Of a DNA stretch of 10,366 nt, positions 6,329 through 10,366 are shown one piece after another (positions within the stretch are counted from its first letter, which is position 1; every line of letters begins with the position of its first letter). Source of the DNA: Chloroflexota bacterium (lineage in GTDB: Bacteria > Chloroflexota > Dehalococcoidia > Lucifugimonadales > Australimonadaceae); the NCBI GenBank assembly GCA_026713505.1, contig JAPOOH010000386.1, positions 1 to 10,366 of the forward strand, read 5' to 3'. A program made the position numbers and the translations under genes. Under the pieces are notes generated by a model, which had not been told where the DNA came from, searched no databases, and saw only the letters and a list, made by a program, of their open reading frames with translations.

Positions 6329-7339
6329 TCAGCTATCCGGTCCGTCGTGGTGCCAGCCGGAGCCAAACACCAGGCCGTCATGCTCGACGAGCCAGAAGTG
6401 CTTGTCCTCCACCTCTCCGGTCGCCGGGTTCACGTCCTCGTGGTTCACCCACACGCCCTGCTCGCTGGCCTGGAAGGAGCCGTCGTCGAGCATCTCCTGC
6501 AGATGCACGGCGAAGTCCTCGGCGTTGTAGTGGCCCAAGACCTCACCGTCCGGCGTTGCGATGAACACGTACCACTGGGCGTCGACGCTCTCGGGATCGT
6601 TATAGTAGGCCAGCGTCGCGTCCAGCCCGGCGGCGCTGTAGCGGGCGATGGCCTCATCCACCACGAACTGCGTGTACGCGTCGGCTGAGACGTGCCAGCC
6701 CGAGGCGAAGAGCAGCCCATCGTGCCGCACCACCCACACGTGCTTGTACTCGAGGGCGCCCGTGTGGTCGTCCCCGATGCCCCCGCTCTCCGGGTTCCGG
6801 AACACGTAGGAGACCCACTTGCCCTCCTCCGTGGCAGACAGCACCTCCGGCGCGAAGTAGTACCCGGTGGCGTCCGTGCCCACCCAGCCCTTCAGGTCCA
6901 GTCCCAGGCGGTCCGGGTCGGGGTGCCCGATGACGAGGTCGTTCTCGTCGACGATGAAGACGTACCACTGGCCGTCCACGCTCTCTTCACGGTTGTAGTG
7001 GGCGAGGGTGGCGTCGAGCCCCTGTGCTTCGTAGCGGCTGATAGCGTTGTCCACGAAGAACTTCGTGTACTCGGCAGGAGCCAATCTGGGCGGGATGGAG
7101 GCCACGACCCCGCGGGCTATCCGCTCCACGTCCTCGGTGGTCAGTCCGGGCTCAGGCTGCGCAGGCGTGGGAGCCTTGGCCAACTCCTCGCGTACTATCT
7201 CCTCCACCTCCTCGCGGGACAGGCCCGCGTCTTCACTCCCGCAGGAGATGACGAGAATGGAGGCGGCGACGGTCAACACCGACAACGCCAGTGCGCGCAA
7301 ACCTGGTCTAATCACCTGCATCATCAACCGCTGGGCCAA
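6329..7339 (-). CDS. Lipoprotein with two tandem Cache-like sensor domains (336 aa from TTG)
   Basis: The N-terminus MAQRLMMQVIRPGLRALAL leads into a hydrophobic core and the lipobox VISC-GS, so the mature protein is probably lipidated at Cys33. A short charged helix follows (LSREEVEEIVREELAKAP). Two homologous domains of about 110-130 residues come next. Each opens with a helix, FVDNAISRYEAQGLDATL or FVVDEAIARYSAAGLDATL. Each continues with a YN..ESVD.QWYVFI strand and ends in a HDGL.F.SGWH segment. This is the Cache (extracellular PAS-like) pattern, which binds small ligands. There is no transmembrane, kinase, cyclase or chemotaxis output, so it would need a partner. Start: TTG 7339-7337 has AAGGGG 6 bases upstream, a geometry shared by the cadherin-like genes and the truncated copy. 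ATG 7378 and ATG 7324 are in-frame alternatives with poorer sites. It lies 41 bp after the cadherin-like stop. Confidence 0.82.
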   Translation of the reverse strand: MAQRLMMQVIRPGLRALALSVLTVAASILVISCGSEDAGLSREEVEEIVREELAKAPTPAQPEPGLTTEDVERIARGVVASIPPRLAPAEYTKFFVDNAISRYEAQGLDATLAHYNREESVDGQWYVFIVDENDLVIGHPDPDRLGLDLKGWVGTDATGYYFAPEVLSATEEGKWVSYVFRNPESGGIGDDHTGALEYKHVWVVRHDGLLFASGWHVSADAYTQFVVDEAIARYSAAGLDATLAYYNDPESVDAQWYVFIATPDGEVLGHYNAEDFAVHLQEMLDDGSFQASEQGVWVNHEDVNPATGEVEDKHFWLVEHDGLVFGSGWHHDGPDS

Positions 7340-7345
7340 GTCTCT

Positions 7346-7351
7346 CCCCTT
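7346..7351 (-). promoter_or_regulatory. Shine-Dalgarno that decides the TTG start of the lipoprotein gene
   Basis: AAGGGG on the minus strand, 6 bases before TTG 7339-7337. It matches the site and spacing of the 788-residue gene (9754-9759) and is conserved at 376-381. Confidence 0.55.
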
Positions 7352-7367
7352 TGTGTAGGCGACAAAG
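7349..7367 (-). promoter_or_regulatory. Hairpin overlapping the lipoprotein ribosome-binding site
   Basis: CTTTGT/ACAAAG, a perfect 6-bp stem with a 7-base loop, lies between the cadherin-like stop (7381) and the lipoprotein start. Its 3' arm runs into AAGGGG. The left copy has a hairpin in the same place with altered bases and pairing register (CCTTG/CAAGG, 378-397). It could mask the ribosome site until ribosomes finish the upstream gene (translational coupling). This is inferred from the sequence alone. Confidence 0.4.
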
Positions 7368-7380
7368 CAAGGCGGCATTC

Positions 7381-9747
7381 CTACAACCCACCCGTCACCA
7401 CCGCCGCCGTTCCCGCGCTGGTGAGCGACTCACTGTTGCCCGCGTCGTCGGTGAACGTGACCCGCACCTTGATCACCTTGCCGTTGTCGGATGACTGGAC
7501 CGCGTAGGTGGAGCTCGTCGCTCCGTCGATGTCGGTGTCGTCAGCCAGCCACTGGTAGCTGTAGGACACGTTGTCCAAGCCGTCGGGGTCGGCTATGCCG
7601 GACGTCTCTGCCGTCAGGGTCTGGCCTACTTGGGCGGTTCCGCTGATGGTCGGCGCCCCGGTGGGATCCTCGTCCGCGTCCGTCACCGTGACCGTCACGT
7701 CTCGCGTTATCGTGTTGGCGCCGTCGGTCGCGTTCACGGTCACGTTGTATACGTTGTCCGTATCGGCGTCGGTGGGAGTCTCGTAGTCGGGAGTGGAAGT
7801 GAAGGTCAGTACTCCGAAGTTGCGCTCGTCATTGGTGATGGTGAAATCGCCGCTGTCGTCTCCCGTCAACGACCACGTGACGGCCTTGTTCTGGCGACTG
7901 CTTGAGTTGTCCCTGGCGTAGTACGACATCGAGAAGGTACTGTCGTTCTCGGTCGCGTTCTCGATGTTGTACACGCTTCCTCGTAGGAGGAACGCCTGCC
8001 CGCGCGCCACGTTCACCGTGTAGATATTCCGGGTGGCGTCGTCCTCAGCTGTCACAAGGACTGTGATGACGTTGTTGCCCTCCGTAAGCCGAACCGCGGG
8101 CGTGTCGGTGAAATAGAGAGAATCGTTGTTCCTGACCTCATAGTAGGCATCGGAGTCGTTCACAGTCGGGGTGACAGTGGTCTCCGACACGGTGTCCGCG
8201 ACGGTGACGGCATAGGAAGTCGTGGCCGAGGAGAACGTGCCAAAGTCGATCCCGCTCAGGGTCAGGCCGCTGAGGGTGGCGTCGGTCGCGGACCCTGCCT
8301 CCACACGGATGATAGTCAGGTAATAGATGCGGAAGTGCGTGTCGTCCGGGGCCGTCACTTCCACCGTGATGAAGTTCGTGCCCACGTCTAGTGGGACTGT
8401 CCCGTCGGAGTCGGTCACACCTCCCTTCTTGATGACGTAGCTCGCGCCCGATTGGCTCAGCGTGGGTGTAACCGTCAATTGCGACAGGCTGTTCGGAGCG
8501 TTGCTCTCGTAAGCGTGTGTCTCGGGTGCGAACGTGAGGTATTCCCCGCGATTGAAGCCGTTACAACAGCCGTGGCCGCCATGGTCCTGCGCATATACCA
8601 CGCCGCCCAGGGTCAGGGCGCTCAGCGAGGCGTCCGCCTGCTGGGATGCCGTCGAATCGGCGTGTTCATAGATGCTTCTCCCAAATGAAGGCACGCGCAG
8701 CGTTATCGATTCCTCGATGACAGTGGAGCCCTCGCTGTCCTTGAGCGTCACCACGTACTTGTACAGTGCGCCCGGCGTAGGACTCTGGCCGAAGCCTGTC
8801 CCGAGGAACGTATACGCGCCGCCCAAATCCCTGCTGAAGGTCCGGTTGATGCGATCAACGGGCCCCGACGACACGAACTCGGTGCCGTTGTGCTCGTACC
8901 GCTGCACCTCGAGCCTGATGATGCCGCGATTCCTTGGGTAGTTCATACCCAGTTGAACGTAGCCTAGGTCGAGGTAGAGGACCCGGAGGTTCATGGGAGG
9001 GTCGTCCGTCGACAGCACGCCCGTCGTGGCATCATCTGCTGCTGCACGATTGATCGTTGCGGTGTGGGTCTCGGTGGTAGTGCCGTCTTCGGCGGTGACA
9101 TCGACCGTGACGACGTTGCTGCCCACGGCCAGCGAGATGGTGCGGTCGGTGTCTTCCACGCCGCCGACCTTGACGACGTAGGTCGCACGCGAATCATCGA
9201 GTGTGGCTGTCACGGTTGTCTCGGAGACGCTGTGGTAGACGTTGGCCTTGAACGGTCTCACGTAGGAGCTGCGGCCCGGGCCGATCCCGAGGTCTATGCC
9301 GGTCATCGCCAGGCCGTCCAGCGAGGTGTCGGTGGAGGCCGTACGGGTGACGGTCACGGTGTAGGTCTGCGTCGTATCCCCGTCCTCAGCTGTGACCTCG
9401 ACGGCTATGACATTGTCGCCCGCGCCAAGGGAGATCGTCGCGTCATCGCCGGCTACGCCGCCGAGCTTGATGACGTAGCTCGCCCCGGAGTGGTTGGTCG
9501 TTGGCCTTACGGTCGTCTCCGTGACCGTGCTCTCGACGGTGGCGGTGTAGGTGGTGGTGCCGGATGCGAACGTGCCGAAGTCAACGCCGCTCAGTGTCAG
9601 CGCGCTGAGGGTGGCGTCGGTGTTCTGGCTCTGGGCAGAAACGGAAGGCCGACTGTCGAGCCCCAGAAGTCCTACGAGCCCTACAAGCACGGCTGCCGTG
9701 AGCGCCCATGCCAGTCCCGACTTGAGGGCGGTTCTCCTTCCGGCCAT
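7381..9747 (-). CDS. Secreted cadherin-like beta-sandwich / cadherin / Ig-like surface protein (788 aa)
   Basis: First gene of the probable operon; an exported, non-enzymatic surface protein. Signal peptide 1-39 (cleavage near VSA-Q). Cadherin-like beta-sandwich repeats at about 43-135, 139-234, 372-482 and 488-581 carry ATLSxLTL, SETTVT and NVITVxVTAED signatures. Between repeats 2 and 3, residues 245-352 form a different beta-rich segment, perhaps fibronectin-like (YKYVVTLKDSEGSTVIEESI). Repeat 3 has an inserted His/Gly/Cys loop (QDHGGHGCCNGFNRG, 387-401). About 600-690 looks like a classical cadherin repeat with acidic calcium-type positions (DADTDNVYNVTVNATDG, VTVTDADED). The last module, 696-786, is Ig-like (YQWLADDTDIDGATSS). 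There is no C-terminal anchor. ATG 9747-9745 has AAGGGG 6 bases upstream. Signal peptide and C-terminus match the 756-residue paralogue; the middle does not. Calcium-dependent adhesion is a family-based inference. Confidence 0.9.
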   Translation of the reverse strand: MAGRRTALKSGLAWALTAAVLVGLVGLLGLDSRPSVSAQSQNTDATLSALTLSGVDFGTFASGTTTYTATVESTVTETTVRPTTNHSGASYVIKLGGVAGDDATISLGAGDNVIAVEVTAEDGDTTQTYTVTVTRTASTDTSLDGLAMTGIDLGIGPGRSSYVRPFKANVYHSVSETTVTATLDDSRATYVVKVGGVEDTDRTISLAVGSNVVTVDVTAEDGTTTETHTATINRAAADDATTGVLSTDDPPMNLRVLYLDLGYVQLGMNYPRNRGIIRLEVQRYEHNGTEFVSSGPVDRINRTFSRDLGGAYTFLGTGFGQSPTPGALYKYVVTLKDSEGSTVIEESITLRVPSFGRSIYEHADSTASQQADASLSALTLGGVVYAQDHGGHGCCNGFNRGEYLTFAPETHAYESNAPNSLSQLTVTPTLSQSGASYVIKKGGVTDSDGTVPLDVGTNFITVEVTAPDDTHFRIYYLTIIRVEAGSATDATLSGLTLSGIDFGTFSSATTSYAVTVADTVSETTVTPTVNDSDAYYEVRNNDSLYFTDTPAVRLTEGNNVITVLVTAEDDATRNIYTVNVARGQAFLLRGSVYNIENATENDSTFSMSYYARDNSSSRQNKAVTWSLTGDDSGDFTITNDERNFGVLTFTSTPDYETPTDADTDNVYNVTVNATDGANTITRDVTVTVTDADEDPTGAPTISGTAQVGQTLTAETSGIADPDGLDNVSYSYQWLADDTDIDGATSSTYAVQSSDNGKVIKVRVTFTDDAGNSESLTSAGTAAVVTGGL
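7384..7662 (-). repeat. Ig-like module, copy 3 (C-terminus of 788-aa protein)
   Basis: Residues 696-788, GAPTISGTAQVGQTLTAE then SYSYQWLADDTDIDG, ending VVTGGL as in the 756-residue protein. With 420-701 it forms the conserved 3' end of the duplicated module. Confidence 0.75.
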
Positions 9748-9753
9748 CCGGTT

Positions 9754-9759
9754 CCCCTT
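9754..9759 (-). promoter_or_regulatory. Shine-Dalgarno of the 788-aa cadherin-like gene
   Basis: AAGGGG on the minus strand, 6 bases before ATG 9747-9745. The left paralogue has AAGGAG here. This is one of only about six differences in the 280-base near-identical core, so the two genes may be translated at different rates. Confidence 0.65.
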
Positions 9760-9826
9760 GTAATTCGACTTCCCGGCTACTCATTCAAGCATGAGAAGTG
9801 CCAGACCCCCTGGTTGCTCAACGGCG

Positions 9827-9849
9827 GAGGACAGCCTGCATAAGTCCTC
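9827..9849 (-). repeat. Leader hairpin GAGGAC-N11-GTCCTC, right copy
   Basis: The same 6-bp stem and 11-base loop as at 2761-2783, about 80 bases before the start of the 788-residue gene. No T-run is present, so intrinsic termination is not supported. Confidence 0.4.
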
Positions 9850-9961
9850 TCTTATCCGTGGTCACAGCATGACCGATACCTTCCCGCAAGTCTGTGCATG
9901 CGCAATTACGGACTGTTGCCTCCTGCGATGTGCACGACCCCATGCCCACATCCGAGGCATT

Positions 9962-9990
9962 GTGCACAGTCCATTAGTGGTTATGTGCAC
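9962..9990. promoter_or_regulatory. Operator-like inverted repeat GTGCACA-N15-TGTGCAC, right copy
   Basis: Perfect 7-bp arms, 15-base spacer. The arms match the left copy exactly although four spacer bases and the near flanks have changed. The repeat lies between two divergent genes, 215 bp from the cadherin-like start and about 255 bp from ATG 10246, which suits a shared operator. The regulator identity is inferred from proximity. Confidence 0.5.
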
Positions 9991-10245
9991 GGTCAGCGGA
10001 GGCGATGTGCCGGTAGTGCATGGCGTTCACGCGGAGTTTCCGCAACAGTTTCGGGACATACCGTTCGCCGAAGTCGCATCCGATGCCATGTTCAGAACAG
10101 CACGAGGTTCCTCCCAGCGGGTACCGGCGATAGTGCATCCCAATGGAATGCAACCCGCCCGCACTCGCATCCCGGAACCGGCAAAGGCCTCCGCATGCGC
10201 GCGAACGAATGTCTCGACAACCCCACGCACGATGTGTATCTGACG

Positions 10246-10366
10246 ATGACAGCCGAGCGTGACGAGCAACGGTTGAGAGCGGCCCAGGCAGGGTTCGCCA
10301 TGAGGGCCTACCGCGAGTCCTTCCTCTCCGATGACGGCCAACGCGGGCTGAGCCAGGAGGCGCTGC
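10246..10366 (+). CDS. N-terminus of a probable XRE-type HTH regulator (partial, runs off the right edge)
   Basis: The plus-strand frame from ATG 10246 reads MTAERDEQRLRAAQAGFA and then MRAYRESFLSDDGQRGLSQEALL, open to the window edge. The segment G-F-A-x-R-A-Y-R-E followed by G-L-S-Q-E-A-L resembles helices 1-2 of an XRE/Cro-type helix-turn-helix, where LR.YR and GLSQEALA are usual. A short insertion (LSDDGQR) lies between them. Only 40 codons are visible, so the recognition helix and any C-terminal domain are unseen. In-frame alternatives are GTG 10234 and ATG 10195; the latter has a possible AAAGG site 7 bases upstream, while 10246 has none. The gene is divergent from the cadherin-like operon, with the inverted repeat at 9962-9990 between them, which is typical for a local regulator. 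Confidence 0.5.
   Translation, partial: MTAERDEQRLRAAQAGFAMRAYRESFLSDDGQRGLSQEAL

Larger units (their letters stand above)
9748..10245. other. Divergent intergenic region, right copy
   Basis: 498 bases between the 788-residue gene (minus) and the HTH-like gene (plus). It contains the Shine-Dalgarno, the leader hairpin (9827-9849) and the inverted repeat (9962-9990). A further GTGCAC at 9930-9935 has become GTGCGC in the left copy. Frames crossing it do not keep their reading between the two copies, so I call no gene here. No promoter hexamers could be assigned confidently. Confidence 0.7.
7310..10250. repeat. Duplicated module, right copy (partner 340-3186)
   Basis: Covers the lipoprotein start, the cadherin-like gene, the intergenic region and the regulator start. 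The two copies align at offset 6970 at the left end, 7066 around the cadherin-like starts and 7064 at the right end. In this copy both flanking genes continue intact; in the left copy both break off. Confidence 0.75.

Noticed and set aside
6692..7507. 271-codon plus-strand frame opposite the lipoprotein gene
   Set aside because: Antisense to the well-supported Cache lipoprotein and to the end of the cadherin-like gene; no motif of its own.
9791..10243. 150-codon plus-strand frame in the right intergenic region
   Set aside because: In the left copy the same frame meets TAA after 32 codons and a later 2-base indel shifts it. No ribosome site or domain is visible, so coding is not conserved.

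Overview
The window is from a high-GC bacterium and carries a cell-surface locus. Nearly all real coding lies on the minus strand, as large exported beta-sandwich proteins and a lipoprotein. The mix of cadherin-like repeats, Ig-like modules, CARDB and a C-terminus with 'SPGWNLISLPG'-type motifs reminds me of Chloroflexota (Dehalococcoidia/SAR202-like) genomes. That placement rests on recall and is tentative.

Layout on the minus strand, right to left. At the far right is an intergenic region (9748-10245) and the start of a plus-strand gene that looks like an XRE-type helix-turn-helix regulator (10246 to the edge). Leftward from the intergenic region runs a probable three-gene operon: a 788-residue secreted cadherin-like protein (9747-7381), a tandem Cache-domain lipoprotein (best start TTG at 7339, end 6329) and a 1010-residue secreted surface protein (6231-3199). 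A second intergenic region (2682-3198) follows, then a second cadherin-like protein of 756 residues (2681-411). Left of it are a 10-codon remnant of a second Cache lipoprotein gene (369-337) and an IS481-family transposase fragment (336-1).

The main structural point is that 340-3186 and 7310-10250 are two copies of one module: regulator start, divergent intergenic region, cadherin-like gene, lipoprotein start. In the left copy both outer genes have lost all but their first codons. The intergenic/signal-peptide core (2591-2870 against 9657-9936) is almost identical, while the protein middles have different domains. Both intergenic regions keep a perfect inverted repeat, GTGCACA-N15-TGTGCAC, an operator candidate for the adjacent HTH protein.

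Working model (inference): an HTH regulator controls a divergent operon for surface adhesion and sensing. The cadherin-like protein would supply a variable adhesive stalk, the Cache lipoprotein an outer-face ligand-binding module, and the 1010-residue protein another surface component. Duplication plus recombination diversifies the stalk between conserved ends.
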